NCBI GenBank assembly: GCA_040403095.1
Contig: JBBALI010000004.1
Location: 1 to 64,000 of the forward strand
From: JAQVCM01 sp040403095
Lineage (GTDB): Bacteria > Bacteroidota > Bacteroidia > Flavobacteriales_D > Crocinitomicaceae
Reading direction: 5' to 3'
Length of the DNA: 64,000 nucleotides
In this document: positions 25,901 through 34,292 of the stretch, in pieces
How the letters are laid out: each line of letters begins with the position of its first letter
Numbering within the stretch: position 1 is the stretch's first letter
The notes under the pieces: model-generated
The model's input: the letters and a program-made list of their open reading frames with translations, nothing else
The model's database searches: none
Told to the model about the DNA's origin: nothing
Position numbers and translations under genes: made by a program

Positions 25901-28887
25901 AAGATGCAAAAGGTTTTTTTACAGAAGCTAAAAAGATAAAAACAGATGCTGAAGTTGAACAAAAAATAAAGGACATCGAAGCAAAAATAGCAGAAGATTT
26001 AGCGCTAAAAAGTGCAGATTCGCAATACAATGAATTAATTACCGATGCTGGTAAATTGGAGGTTGCCAAAGATTATGACGGTGCTATCAAAAAATACAAA
26101 GAAGCTTCTCTGAAAAAGCAAAATGAGAAATTGCCTAAGGATAAAATCGAAGAATTAGAAGGATTAAAAAAATTAGCTGCTGCTCAAAAAATCATTGACG
26201 ACAATTACAATGATAAAATGAAAAAGGGAAATGATGCAATCAGTGCTGAAGATTATCCCTTGGCTATTAAATTTTTCAACGAAGCGAACGGAATCAAGCC
26301 AACTGAAAAAGAACCTGTTGATAAAGCGGAAGAGGCAAGAGTTAAATACGAAGCACAAAACATTGACTTTAAAATCAAATATGAAAAAATGTTAGTTGCT
26401 GCCCAAAGCGCAATTGACGAAAAAAATTGGGATAAAGCGATAGATTTATATAACCGTGCGCTGGTTATCAAAAAAGATGATCCACTTCCAAAATCTAAAT
26501 TAGTTGAAATTGAAAATGCAAAAAAGGCGGAGGAAGAAAGCAAAATTGCTCAGGCTCAAATTGACAAAAATTACAACGCCAAATTAACAGAAGCAGAAGC
26601 AGCTGTTAAATTGAAAGAATATGACAAAGCGATAAATCTTTTCAACGATGCCAAAAAGTTGAAACCCGCAGAAACTTTGCCAGAAACAAGAATTGCTGAT
26701 ATAAACAATCTGAAGTCTGAATCATTGAATGTTGCTAAGGTGGAAGAAGCATATAAAAAAGCGATTATAAATGGTGATGAAGCCGTAAGATTGAAAGAAT
26801 ACGAAAAAGCTATTTCAGAATATAACAATGCATTAAATGCCAAACCGGGAGATAAAGTAGCAACGAATAAAATTGATGAAGTTGAGCAAATAATTGACAA
26901 TTTGACCAACACTGCCAAACAACAAAAACAGAAAGAGGAGTTTGATGCTTTGTTAAAAACCGCTGATAATTATTTCAAAACCTCAGATTGGGTAAATGCA
27001 AAAAACACATACAATGAGGCTTTGTTAATTCAGAAAGATTCGTATGTTTCAAGTCAAATTAAAAAGTGTGAAGCAAATGATAAATTACAAACTGAAATTG
27101 AAACAAAGTATAAAAAAGTAATTGATGAAGCTGATGATAATTTCAATAAGGCAGAATATATCAAAGCAAAAGAGCTTTATTCAAAAGCACTGACAATAAA
27201 AAAAGACGAAGAATACCCAAAACAAAAATTAGATCAAATCGAAGGGATTTTAAATCCGAAAATTGTACAAGTAGGTTCTCTGCCAGTTTTAGGAACACCA
27301 AGTAATAATTCAGTAGTTGAAGGTGAAGCATTTTTAGCCAAAGCTGATGCTCAGAGAAAAAACTTGGTGACTACCAAAATGAGTGAAGAGGTGAAATCTC
27401 AGCAAGAATTAGTTTCATCTAGAACTTTGGAAAGAAATGAAGTTAATTTATCAATGACCACTGGAATTCAAGAAATAGAAAAACAACGCACAATCAATGC
27501 GCCTTCAGATGATGAAAATCGTTTAAACATGGTCAATGATGTATTTGAGAAATCGAAAAATCTGGAGAAAAAAGCAACTGTTGAAAGCAATTTTGAAAAT
27601 GGGGAATTCATAGATTTACAGAGTAAAGTTTTAGCTGATAAACAAACGGTAGACAGAAATTATATTGAAAAAGAAGACGTTTACAATCAAAATACAAGTA
27701 CGTTGAAAGTTTCAACTTTGGCTTTGGATGATAAATTTCGCAAAGATGTAAATGATGTTTATAACACCAATTTAGAATCTCAAATTATATTGAATGGGGT
27801 TGTAATTAAAGTTTCAGAAAATACTTTTGACGATTTAGAAGCCAGAAAAGTAACTGAGCTTGATGTTAGAACAGCGCAGAGATCAGTAAATAAACTTGAG
27901 GATGAAAGATATGTCGTTGCTTTCGAAAAGTCCAATGGAATTAGTAAAGAAGTGATCAAGCAAAATGAGGTAAAATCCAAAAATGACGAAGAAGATTCAA
28001 AAATCGCAGCGGCTAATAAAGAGGATTTGAAATTGGTTGAAAACAATATATTAGATAAAGATTTTAAAACTTTTAATAAAAATGTTCAATCAAATCTCGA
28101 AACAGAAACAAAATTGGATAACCAAAGAGTTGAGTTGAGCAAAACTAATGACGAAAGAGATGATAACCGTTTGGAAGGTGTGGAAGCACTTAAGAAAGGA
28201 AATGCAGAATTGGATGAAAATAGTAGAAATGAATTCAACAATCTTTTTGTTAAATCACTAAAAAATCAAGAAAACATCTCAAACGAGAAGAAAGTGAAAG
28301 ATGGAGATGTGATTGTTTCAACTGAAAAACAACAAGTAGATTACAACGTTATTTCAAACGTTGACAAAAAGATTAGACTTGATGGTGATCAAGTAACTTT
28401 CAGTGATGAAAATCAACGCCAAGATGCTACGTCAAAAATGTCAAACGAATCTGTAAAATCAACCATTGCAAATGCAAAGAATGTTGAAAAGCCGAATGAG
28501 AATAAAGAGATTCTAAAAAAATCAGATGCGATCAGTAATGATAAAGATGCGCTGGAGCAAGCAAAACAAGTAGAGAAAAATTACAATGCACGAAAAATTA
28601 TTGATCAGATTGAAAGTAAAACAATCAAATTTGATGAAGCTGCAGCAAATGAGTTAGGCGGTGTTTATCCAGAAGGTGTTTCTCAAGAATCTTTCAATCA
28701 AAATGGAAATGATGGTTTGTTGGTTGCAATCGTAACAAGAAGAATTGTTGTCACAAATGGCCATGGAGCTATTTATGTTAGGAAACAAACTTTAACTGGC
28801 ATTACTTACTCTAAAAACGGAGATCCAGCAACGGAATACATCTGGCAAAAAGAAACTGCTGATGGAAAATTAAAAAAGAATTATTAA
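22957..28887 (+). CDS. giant secreted TPR-like/coiled-coil repeat protein
   Basis: 1976 aa from the ATG at 22957 (an ATG at 22948 would add MLD). A signal peptide, MKRFLLLFLLISSSFSVICQ, directs export. Residues ~22-110 look like a small beta domain of the carboxypeptidase-regulatory type (VRVYEGSKVVASGVTAASGK). From ~150 to ~1440 run dozens of helical TPR-like units of the form 'G..L...KY.EA...Y..AL..K', the best conserved being four units starting at residues 659, 722, 785 and 848 at an exact 63-residue step. Residues ~1440-1900 are charged, Asn-rich and probably extended. A distinct C-terminal domain (1904-1976) starts YPEGVSQESF and ends in EYIWQKET. It is followed by a strong terminator. 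Function not recognised; a periplasmic scaffold is inference. Confidence 0.8.
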   Translation: MKRFLLLFLLISSSFSVICQVQVDIDVMAKDLKLGKKEAGVTVRVYEGSKVVASGVTAASGKVILNVPSEKSYKVEFSKAGKVTRYANLNAGKIDVELLQGASNPLMYIEVSMFDEAPNVDFSYIKNNPISEFYFDGKNPKLAYNTTTAAKMEKEVEKAMAAAQNASGNVDAQFQAKMQEAEALATQKKYTEASKKFEQALFFKPTDKVANKRLADMDALIKADKVNQLDGQALNSEFDNLVKAAELLKGQKKWQEAIDKYEEALEKKDDQAVSDEIDDLMVIIKKEKKEKDNEAAYVNAMTAADGLMKQKSYQAALDQYIIALKAKPADAIATKKKSEVEVFLNAAKGEQEKKKNYELAVAAADELFKAENFNDAKVKYDEALSYQPASTYVSGQLNLIKSKLDEIEKEKLRVQQIANLLAEGTTAMNANQWELAKTKFEAVQKIDAQNPTAIEKLKIINAKIEESKLNAANEANFKKFVDEGDALVKTAKFTEAIAKYDEAVKLKTDAAVTKKIEDAKLEIEKLKNQKENKEKFDLAMKDGETALIANKLEDAKIKFTEAKNLDDKAQLPKDKLKIVEDKILAEENKKMASQKYIEAMANGEKLFSEGKLVEARAEYFKAKDFDKTQTTPDVKIKLIDDQLKLDAANNEKVEKFNAAMKAGDDFRGTGKLTEAIAEYKKAKVIDGSKPEPDAKIKEVEAEILTQADAKSQKEKADKFAAAMKAGDDFRGTGKLTEAIAEYNKAKGFDGSKSEPDVKIKEVEDQIVKEKESKSKQEITQKFDAAMKAGDDFRGSGKLTEAIAEYNKAKVIDGSRTEPDAKIKEVEAQILSEKESKSKKEIADKYNAAMKAGNDLRIAGKLSEARAEFVKAKDIDGSQSEPDKKITEIDNELGTQATLAEKKKQIDLLLKEGADLEIKNELDNAKSKYSSILVIDDKNAEAIKKVGELTKKIEALNAQKAKDDQFATLKSQGLEAFNNSKWQDAKGFFTEAKKIKTDAEVEQKIKDIEAKIAEDLALKSADSQYNELITDAGKLEVAKDYDGAIKKYKEASLKKQNEKLPKDKIEELEGLKKLAAAQKIIDDNYNDKMKKGNDAISAEDYPLAIKFFNEANGIKPTEKEPVDKAEEARVKYEAQNIDFKIKYEKMLVAAQSAIDEKNWDKAIDLYNRALVIKKDDPLPKSKLVEIENAKKAEEESKIAQAQIDKNYNAKLTEAEAAVKLKEYDKAINLFNDAKKLKPAETLPETRIADINNLKSESLNVAKVEEAYKKAIINGDEAVRLKEYEKAISEYNNALNAKPGDKVATNKIDEVEQIIDNLTNTAKQQKQKEEFDALLKTADNYFKTSDWVNAKNTYNEALLIQKDSYVSSQIKKCEANDKLQTEIETKYKKVIDEADDNFNKAEYIKAKELYSKALTIKKDEEYPKQKLDQIEGILNPKIVQVGSLPVLGTPSNNSVVEGEAFLAKADAQRKNLVTTKMSEEVKSQQELVSSRTLERNEVNLSMTTGIQEIEKQRTINAPSDDENRLNMVNDVFEKSKNLEKKATVESNFENGEFIDLQSKVLADKQTVDRNYIEKEDVYNQNTSTLKVSTLALDDKFRKDVNDVYNTNLESQIILNGVVIKVSENTFDDLEARKVTELDVRTAQRSVNKLEDERYVVAFEKSNGISKEVIKQNEVKSKNDEEDSKIAAANKEDLKLVENNILDKDFKTFNKNVQSNLETETKLDNQRVELSKTNDERDDNRLEGVEALKKGNAELDENSRNEFNNLFVKSLKNQENISNEKKVKDGDVIVSTEKQQVDYNVISNVDKKIRLDGDQVTFSDENQRQDATSKMSNESVKSTIANAKNVEKPNENKEILKKSDAISNDKDALEQAKQVEKNYNARKIIDQIESKTIKFDEAAANELGGVYPEGVSQESFNQNGNDGLLVAIVTRRIVVTNGHGAIYVRKQTLTGITYSKNGDPATEYIWQKETADGKLKKNY
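24931..25686 (+). repeat. four in-frame tandem repeats with 189-bp period inside the giant gene
   Basis: The string GCAATGAAAGCAGG recurs at 24931, 25120, 25309 and 25498, spaced exactly 189 bases (63 codons). Each unit encodes AMKAGDDFRGTGKLTEAIAE-like residues followed by KAKxxDGS and a charged linker. A diverged copy starts 180 bases earlier at 24751. The high DNA identity points to recent duplication. Confidence 0.85.
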
Positions 28888-28905
28888 AATCTAAATTTTC
28901 TTAGA

Positions 28906-28933
28906 AAAGGCAAAGTCAACTTTGCCTTTTTTT
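28906..28933 (+). terminator. strong terminator after the giant gene
   Basis: AAAGGCAAAGT (28906-28916) and ACTTTGCCTTT (28919-28929) are perfect complements, giving a stem of up to 10 bp with a tight loop, followed by seven T. Confidence 0.85.
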
Positions 28934-29020
28934 ATTTCCTGCAATTATGTCAGTAATCTTAAAAAGGTATAAATATTGTGAATAGCATGGAAATTGTTCC
29001 TGTTTAAAACTTGAAAACAG

Positions 29021-29028
29021 TACATTTG
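29021..29028 (+). promoter_or_regulatory. -7 promoter element of mutL
   Basis: TACATTTG fits TAnnTTTG. The nearest TTG upstream (28994-28996) is 24 bases away, slightly wide for a -33 element. The mutL ATG is 47 bases downstream. Confidence 0.45.
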
Positions 29029-29074
29029 TAAAACAACAATATTGTAAAGTTGATTCAAAATTTATTGAAGTATA

Positions 29075-30907
29075 ATGAGTGAAGTTATCCGTTTATTGCC
29101 AGATCACATTGCAAATCAAATTGCGGCTGGTGAAGTAATTCAACGTCCGGCTTCAGTCGTTAAAGAATTGGTTGAAAATGCGATTGACGCGGGTTCAACT
29201 CAAGTGGATGTATTTATTAAAGATGCAGGTAAAACGTTAATTCAGGTCCTTGACAATGGTTGTGGAATGTCAGAAATGGATGCTAGAATGGCATTTGAAA
29301 GACACGCAACGAGTAAGTTAAGTTGTGCAGAAGATTTATTCGCTTTACATACGAAAGGATTTAGAGGCGAAGCATTGGCTTCCATCGCTGCAATTGCTCA
29401 TGTAGAACTGAAAACAAGAATGACTGCCCTAGAATGGGGAACGTCTATCGTAATCGAAGGAAGTAAGGTTATAGATCAAATTCCTGTTACTTGTAAAACG
29501 GGTTCGTCTTTTGAAATCAAGAATCTTTTTTTCAATGTTCCTGCAAGAAGAAATTTCTTGAAATCTGATGCAGTTGAATTCAAACACATTGAGGATGAAT
29601 TCATCAGAATAGCCTTGGCGCATCCTGGCATTCATTTGACGCTGCATCACAATGGCAATAGGTGTTATCACCTGGAAAGTGCCAATTTACGCAAACGAAT
29701 AGTGGACATTTTCGGTCGTTCATTCAATGATAAATTAGTTCCAGTGGAGGAAAATACTGGAATCGTCAAAATTGTTGGCTTTGTTGGAAAACCTGAATTT
29801 GCAAAGAAAAGCAGGGGAGAACAGTTTCTTTTTGTCAATGATCGATTTTTCAGGGATTCATATTTCAATCATGCCATTACACAAGCTTTTGATGGATTAT
29901 TGGTTTCTAAATCTTTCCCATCCTATTTCTTGTATTTATATGTTGATCCTGCTTCCATAGACGTGAATGTGCATCCCACAAAAACGGAGATTAAGTTTGA
30001 AGAGGACAAAGAGATTTATGCTATTTTACGTAGCACGGTTAAACAAGGGTTAGGTAAATTTAATATTGCTCCAGTGCTAGATTTCGAGCAAGAAACAAGT
30101 TTTGATTTACCCTGGGAAATGAGAAATCAACCCGCAGTTGAACCAACAATTAAAGTGAACCAATCATACAATCCATTTAATGTTTCAAACACTTCAAACC
30201 AAAGTTCTGGTATAAAGTCTGGCAATTCAAAAGCGATGCAAAATGTTGGTTTTGGTGCCAATGAAGTTTCGAGTAAAGATTGGGAGAACTTTTATAAAAT
30301 TGATGATATTCCGGAAATTGAAACGCAACAAGTTTTGATTGAAGAGGCAGAATGGTCGCAACATAAACAATTCATTTTTCAAGGAAATTTTCTTTTTTGT
30401 CCAGTGAAAAGCGGTTTAATGGTCATTCATAGTAAAAGAGCAAAAGAACGTATCATTTATGATGAAATCATGCAAACTTTTATCTATCAATCTGTACCTT
30501 CGCAACAATTATTGTTTCCGCTTAGCTTCGAAATTTCTCCTGCTGAAAGAATGATTTGGGAGGAAAATCAAAAGACCCTGGAACGTCTAGGTTTCAATTG
30601 GAAAATAGCTGAGAATGGACTCAATATTCAGGGCGTTCCAGCGCATTTGTCGGAGGAAAACATTCAAGATTCTATCAATAATTTACATGTTAATTTGGGC
30701 CTCTCCCAAATCGATAAGGGAGAAATTGCACACAAAATAGTCAGTGCGATTGCTTCGGCAGCTGCGAGACAAAAAGTTTTTTGGAACAATGATACCGCAA
30801 ATCAATTGCTGGAGAGTCTTTTTCAATGTGCTGAGCATCAATATTCACCCAAAGGGAAATTGATCTTGAACACCATATTATCGACTGATATTTTACAAAA
30901 ATTTTAA
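29075..30907 (+). CDS. mutL: DNA mismatch repair protein MutL, endonuclease motifs absent
   Basis: Links mismatch recognition by MutS to strand removal. 610 aa. The GHKL ATPase half is fully conserved: ENAIDAGS, LDNGCGMSE and TKGFRGEALASIA (residues ~35-105), then the FVNDRFF and DVNVHPTKTEIKF blocks. A linker at ~350-420 is Ser/Asn rich. In the C-terminal dimerisation domain the place of the metal-binding DQHAxxE motif reads HSKRAKER, and the ACR and CPHGRP motifs are replaced by AAAR and SPKGK, so nicking activity of this domain is unlikely. It starts a likely operon with two rhomboid genes (gaps 2 and 5 bases) and an EEP gene. Confidence 0.94.
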   Translation: MSEVIRLLPDHIANQIAAGEVIQRPASVVKELVENAIDAGSTQVDVFIKDAGKTLIQVLDNGCGMSEMDARMAFERHATSKLSCAEDLFALHTKGFRGEALASIAAIAHVELKTRMTALEWGTSIVIEGSKVIDQIPVTCKTGSSFEIKNLFFNVPARRNFLKSDAVEFKHIEDEFIRIALAHPGIHLTLHHNGNRCYHLESANLRKRIVDIFGRSFNDKLVPVEENTGIVKIVGFVGKPEFAKKSRGEQFLFVNDRFFRDSYFNHAITQAFDGLLVSKSFPSYFLYLYVDPASIDVNVHPTKTEIKFEEDKEIYAILRSTVKQGLGKFNIAPVLDFEQETSFDLPWEMRNQPAVEPTIKVNQSYNPFNVSNTSNQSSGIKSGNSKAMQNVGFGANEVSSKDWENFYKIDDIPEIETQQVLIEEAEWSQHKQFIFQGNFLFCPVKSGLMVIHSKRAKERIIYDEIMQTFIYQSVPSQQLLFPLSFEISPAERMIWEENQKTLERLGFNWKIAENGLNIQGVPAHLSEENIQDSINNLHVNLGLSQIDKGEIAHKIVSAIASAAARQKVFWNNDTANQLLESLFQCAEHQYSPKGKLILNTILSTDILQKF

Positions 30908-30909
30908 AT

Positions 30910-31662
30910 ATGTTTAATTCAATAAACAATTTGCCAAACGTCACAAAAAACTTATTGATAATCAATGTTTTGTTTTTTATAGTGACATTCGTTTTTAAAA
31001 TGCAAGGCACTGATTTGATTCCAATTTTGGGCGCGCATTACATTACTAGTCCTCTTTTTCAGCCCTACCAAGTTGCTACCCATTTTTTCATGCATTCGCA
31101 AGATTCAATTTTTCACTTGGTATTCAATATGTTTGGTTTGGTTATGTTCGGCTCAATTTTAGAAAAAGTTTGGGGACCGAAAAAATTCTTGTTCTTTTAT
31201 ATGTCTTGTGCTATTGGGGCATTTATTTTTTACAATTTTTTAGGAGCATACGAGCTATGGAAAGTAAAAGATCAATTAATGCATTTGGGATATTCGATGG
31301 GCGAATTGACTGGATATTTGACTGATCAAATTGACTTCACAATCAGAAATGAATCTGATATTCCCTTGATTCAATCATTTATGGAGAAATCCTACACGCC
31401 AATGGTTGGTGCATCAGGTGCAATTTTCGGGATCATGGCTGGCTTTGCCTTTTTATTTCCAAATACCGAATTGCAAATGTTGTTTTTCCCAATGCCGATA
31501 AAGGCGAAGTATTTAATTGGCGGATATTTTTTAATTGAGCTATATTTGAGTTTCCAGCAAATTCAAGGAGACAATGTCGCACATTTAGCACACGTTGGTG
31601 GCGCTGTTATCGGATTTGTTTTTGTGTTTATTTGGAATCGAAATCGTAAATCATTTTATTAA
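30910..31662 (+). CDS. rhomboid family intramembrane serine protease (first copy)
   Basis: 250 aa, about six membrane helices. The catalytic dyad is visible as Ser169 in GASGAIFG and His228 in AHLAHVGG. The oxyanion helix motif HLVFNMFGLVMFG with an upstream H is also present. Rhomboids cut transmembrane substrates within the bilayer; the substrate is unknown. The ATG lies 2 bases after the mutL stop, and a second rhomboid gene follows 5 bases later. A ~50-residue loop between helices (LGYSMGELTGYLTDQIDF) is longer than usual. Confidence 0.92.
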   Translation: MFNSINNLPNVTKNLLIINVLFFIVTFVFKMQGTDLIPILGAHYITSPLFQPYQVATHFFMHSQDSIFHLVFNMFGLVMFGSILEKVWGPKKFLFFYMSCAIGAFIFYNFLGAYELWKVKDQLMHLGYSMGELTGYLTDQIDFTIRNESDIPLIQSFMEKSYTPMVGASGAIFGIMAGFAFLFPNTELQMLFFPMPIKAKYLIGGYFLIELYLSFQQIQGDNVAHLAHVGGAVIGFVFVFIWNRNRKSFY

Positions 31663-31667
31663 TTTTT

Positions 31668-32564
31668 ATGCAAAGCGATCAAAATTTAATTGAAGATTTA
31701 AAATTCCGTTACAAAAATGGCGGCATGCACATGAAATTGATTTTTATCAATGCAGCGGTTTTTTTGTTAATTGGACTTTTGACAGTATTGAGTAGATTGT
31801 CTGGAAATGATGCTTCATATTTAGATTCAATATTTGCGTTAGAAGCCAATTTTAATGGACTTTTGTATAAACCTTGGGGGTTATTTACCAGTATTTTCGC
31901 CCATTTTGGATTTATACATTTTTTGTTTAACATGCTGTTCTTGTATTTTTCAGGAAAGATGTTAGAATCTTTTTTTGGACCAAAAAGGTTGTTATATATT
32001 TATATTTTTGGAGGAATTGCTGGCGGACTTTTTGAAATTATTGCCCACGAAATTTTTCCGACTTTGGTAAACCAATTGACCGTGGTGGTTGGTGCTTCTG
32101 GATCAATCATGGCAATTTTTATCGCTTTGGCATTTTATCGCCCAAACATTCAAGTGAATCTTTTTGGTGTTTTACCAGTCCGTTTGATTATTTTAGCATT
32201 GGCTTACATGGCTTATGACTTGCTAAGTCTTGGAATGAACGATGGAACAGCCCATTTTGCGCATGTTGGAGGTGCATTTTTTGGAATTATTTCAATTAAT
32301 AATCCCCAAAGTTCAAGACATTTTTTAAACAGAATTGAAATTTTTATGGATGGTTTTTTCGATAAATTGAAGTCGTTTTTTGGTCCTAGAAAACCAAAAT
32401 TGACCGTAAAACGCGGTGGAAAAACGGACTATGAATTCAACGCTGAGAAAAAAGCAAGACAAGAAAAAACAGACGCGATTTTGGATAAAATTTCTAAGTC
32501 AGGTTACGAATCATTAACAAAAGCAGAAAAAGACTTTTTATTTAATCAAAGTAAAAATGGCTGA
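31668..32564 (+). CDS. rhomboid family intramembrane serine protease (second copy) with cytoplasmic C-terminal domain
   Basis: 298 aa. Catalytic Ser144 is in VVGASGSIMA and His199 in FAHVGGAFFG; the HFLFNMLFLYF helix precedes them. Unlike its neighbour it carries a soluble C-terminal extension of ~80 residues that is Lys-rich and ends in a helical KISKSGYESLTKAEKDFLF block, matching the DUF6576-like tail of Bacteroidota rhomboids. Its last 8 bases overlap the start of the EEP gene. The two tandem genes are diverged rather than a fresh duplication. Confidence 0.92.
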   Translation: MQSDQNLIEDLKFRYKNGGMHMKLIFINAAVFLLIGLLTVLSRLSGNDASYLDSIFALEANFNGLLYKPWGLFTSIFAHFGFIHFLFNMLFLYFSGKMLESFFGPKRLLYIYIFGGIAGGLFEIIAHEIFPTLVNQLTVVVGASGSIMAIFIALAFYRPNIQVNLFGVLPVRLIILALAYMAYDLLSLGMNDGTAHFAHVGGAFFGIISINNPQSSRHFLNRIEIFMDGFFDKLKSFFGPRKPKLTVKRGGKTDYEFNAEKKARQEKTDAILDKISKSGYESLTKAEKDFLFNQSKNG

Positions 32565-33705
32565 TAAAAGTCGTAAAATAGCGCTGTTTTCTTCAATAAT
32601 GAAGTTCGCAACCATATTCTGTTTGATTGGATTGCTTTTAGCTTATTTGTGTCCTTACGTGCACCCCTCCACATTTTGGCCTTTGCCATTTTTTGGGTTG
32701 GCATATCCTGTTATTATGATTTGCACGCTCATTTTATTGATTTTTTGGGCCTTTAAGAAATCTCGTTGGTTTATTGTTGTGTTGATTGTTCTTTTCATTG
32801 GTGGAAAATTGCATTTTAGAATGATTTCTCTTCCTTTCGGAAAAGAGGAATTACCTAAAAATACAGAAACTCTGAAACTGTTGAGTTACAACGTGAGGTT
32901 GTTTGATTTGTACAATTACGAAGAAAACAAATATGCTAACAGAAATGCTATTTTCAAGTATTTACAGGAAGCAGAAGCTGATGTAGTTTGTTTTCAAGAA
33001 TTTTATCATCAAGATAAACCAACTGTTTTTCCAACGAGAGATACACTAACTGGATTATTAAAAGCACCTTATTTCCATGAGCGATATTCCCATAAATTAA
33101 GTGGGAGACAGAATTTTGGAATCGCCATGTTTTCAAAATATCCAATGATTGCCAGAGGTGATGTCATTTTTGATGATCCAGAAAATAAAGACAACAATTA
33201 TTGCATTTTCGCTGATATCGTTAAAGGTGCAGATACTTTCAGGATTTACAATGTGCATTTGCAGTCAATCAAGTTTCAAAAAGATGATTATGCACTTTTT
33301 GGAGATGGAAAAGAGCAAGCTGGAGAAATGAAATCTACTGCGCGTTTGATGATTGATAAATTAAGGATTGCTTTTCCGAAAAGAGCCGATCAAGCAAAAA
33401 GAGTGGTTGAACACATGGAACAAAGTCCTTATGAAGTAGTCGTTTGCGGAGATTTTAACGATACACCTCTGTCTTACTGTTATAATACTTTTTACAGCAA
33501 ATACGTGGATGCTTTTAGAAATTCAGCAAGTGGAATAGGAGTGACATACGCTGGAAAAGTTCCTGCTGGAAGAATTGATTATATTTTTCATTCCAAAAAA
33601 CTGCATTCAGCAAATTTCAAAGTTCAAAAAGATGTCTTTTCAGACCACAGGTCAATTTTTTGTGAAATTTGGAAAGAACCAATCAATGAAAAAAATAAAG
33701 ATTAG
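32557..33705 (+). CDS. membrane-anchored endonuclease/exonuclease/phosphatase family protein
   Basis: 382 aa. Three membrane helices occupy residues ~8-90, then a soluble EEP domain of the DNase I/synaptojanin fold. Its hallmarks are SYNVRLFDL, VCFQEFYHQ (catalytic Glu), GDFNDTPLSYCYN and the terminal SDHRSIFCEI with the catalytic Asp-His. It could cleave nucleic acid or phosphodiesters outside the cytoplasm; the specificity cannot be told. It overlaps the second rhomboid gene by 8 bases and converges on msrA with a 4-base overlap of stop regions. Confidence 0.85.
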   Translation: MADKSRKIALFSSIMKFATIFCLIGLLLAYLCPYVHPSTFWPLPFFGLAYPVIMICTLILLIFWAFKKSRWFIVVLIVLFIGGKLHFRMISLPFGKEELPKNTETLKLLSYNVRLFDLYNYEENKYANRNAIFKYLQEAEADVVCFQEFYHQDKPTVFPTRDTLTGLLKAPYFHERYSHKLSGRQNFGIAMFSKYPMIARGDVIFDDPENKDNNYCIFADIVKGADTFRIYNVHLQSIKFQKDDYALFGDGKEQAGEMKSTARLMIDKLRIAFPKRADQAKRVVEHMEQSPYEVVVCGDFNDTPLSYCYNTFYSKYVDAFRNSASGIGVTYAGKVPAGRIDYIFHSKKLHSANFKVQKDVFSDHRSIFCEIWKEPINEKNKD

Positions 33706-34235
33706 TCTTTCAAACGAGCAGCAAATACTTTTCTAAATTTTTCAACTTTCGGTCTCACAACAGCTGTGCAATATGGATTTCCAGGATTCAAAGCGAAATA
33801 ATTATTGTGATAATCTTCTGCAGGATAATAATTTGTCAAAGGTTCGACTAACGTAACAATCGGTTTTTCCCAAACTTTGTCATCAGTTAATTTTTGTTTG
33901 TACTTTTCAGCCAATTCCTTTTGGATTTCATCGTGATAGAAAATGACAGAACGATATTGTGTTCCAACATCATTTCCTTGTCGATTTAATTGCGTTGGAT
34001 CATGTACAAACCAAAATACCTCTAATAATTCATCAAACGAAACTCGTTCATCATCATAGACAATTCTAGCAATTTCCGCATGACCCGTATTTCCCTCGCA
34101 AACTTGCTTGTAAGTTGGATTTTCCAATGCTCCTCCAGAATAACCAGATGTTACCGAAATCACACCTTCTAGATCTTGATAACATGCTTCTATGCACCAA
34201 AAACAGCCTGCTCCGAATGTTGCTTCTTTTATCAT
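33702..34235 (-). CDS. msrA: peptide-methionine (S)-S-oxide reductase MsrA
   Basis: Reduces methionine-S-sulfoxide in proteins. The start at 34235 gives MIKEATFGAGCFWC, the canonical N-terminus with catalytic Cys11 in GCFWC; a TTG at 34277 would add 14 residues and is less likely, since a promoter box covers that region. SGYSGG, NPTYKQVC, GHAEIARI and EDYHNNYF follow in the expected order. About 177 aa. It is a stand-alone gene, convergent with the EEP gene, with a good promoter at 34257-34287. Confidence 0.95.
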   Translation of the reverse strand: MIKEATFGAGCFWCIEACYQDLEGVISVTSGYSGGALENPTYKQVCEGNTGHAEIARIVYDDERVSFDELLEVFWFVHDPTQLNRQGNDVGTQYRSVIFYHDEIQKELAEKYKQKLTDDKVWEKPIVTLVEPLTNYYPAEDYHNNYFALNPGNPYCTAVVRPKVEKFRKVFAARLKD

Positions 34236-34256
34236 AAGATGATTTTTAAACTTGTC

Positions 34257-34287
34257 CAAAGATAAAGAATTATTCAATTGAAGTCAA
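34257..34287 (-). promoter_or_regulatory. promoter of msrA
   Basis: On the minus strand the -7 box TATCTTTG (complement of 34257-34264) and TTG (complement of 34285-34287) are 20 bases apart. The box supports the internal ATG at 34235 as the msrA start. Confidence 0.6.
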
Positions 34288-34292
34288 TGAAT

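Noticed and set aside
24300..27000. Several long minus-strand frames under the giant gene
   Set aside because: They are low-complexity Ser/Phe-rich reading of the repetitive plus-strand gene and have no promoter or homology signs.
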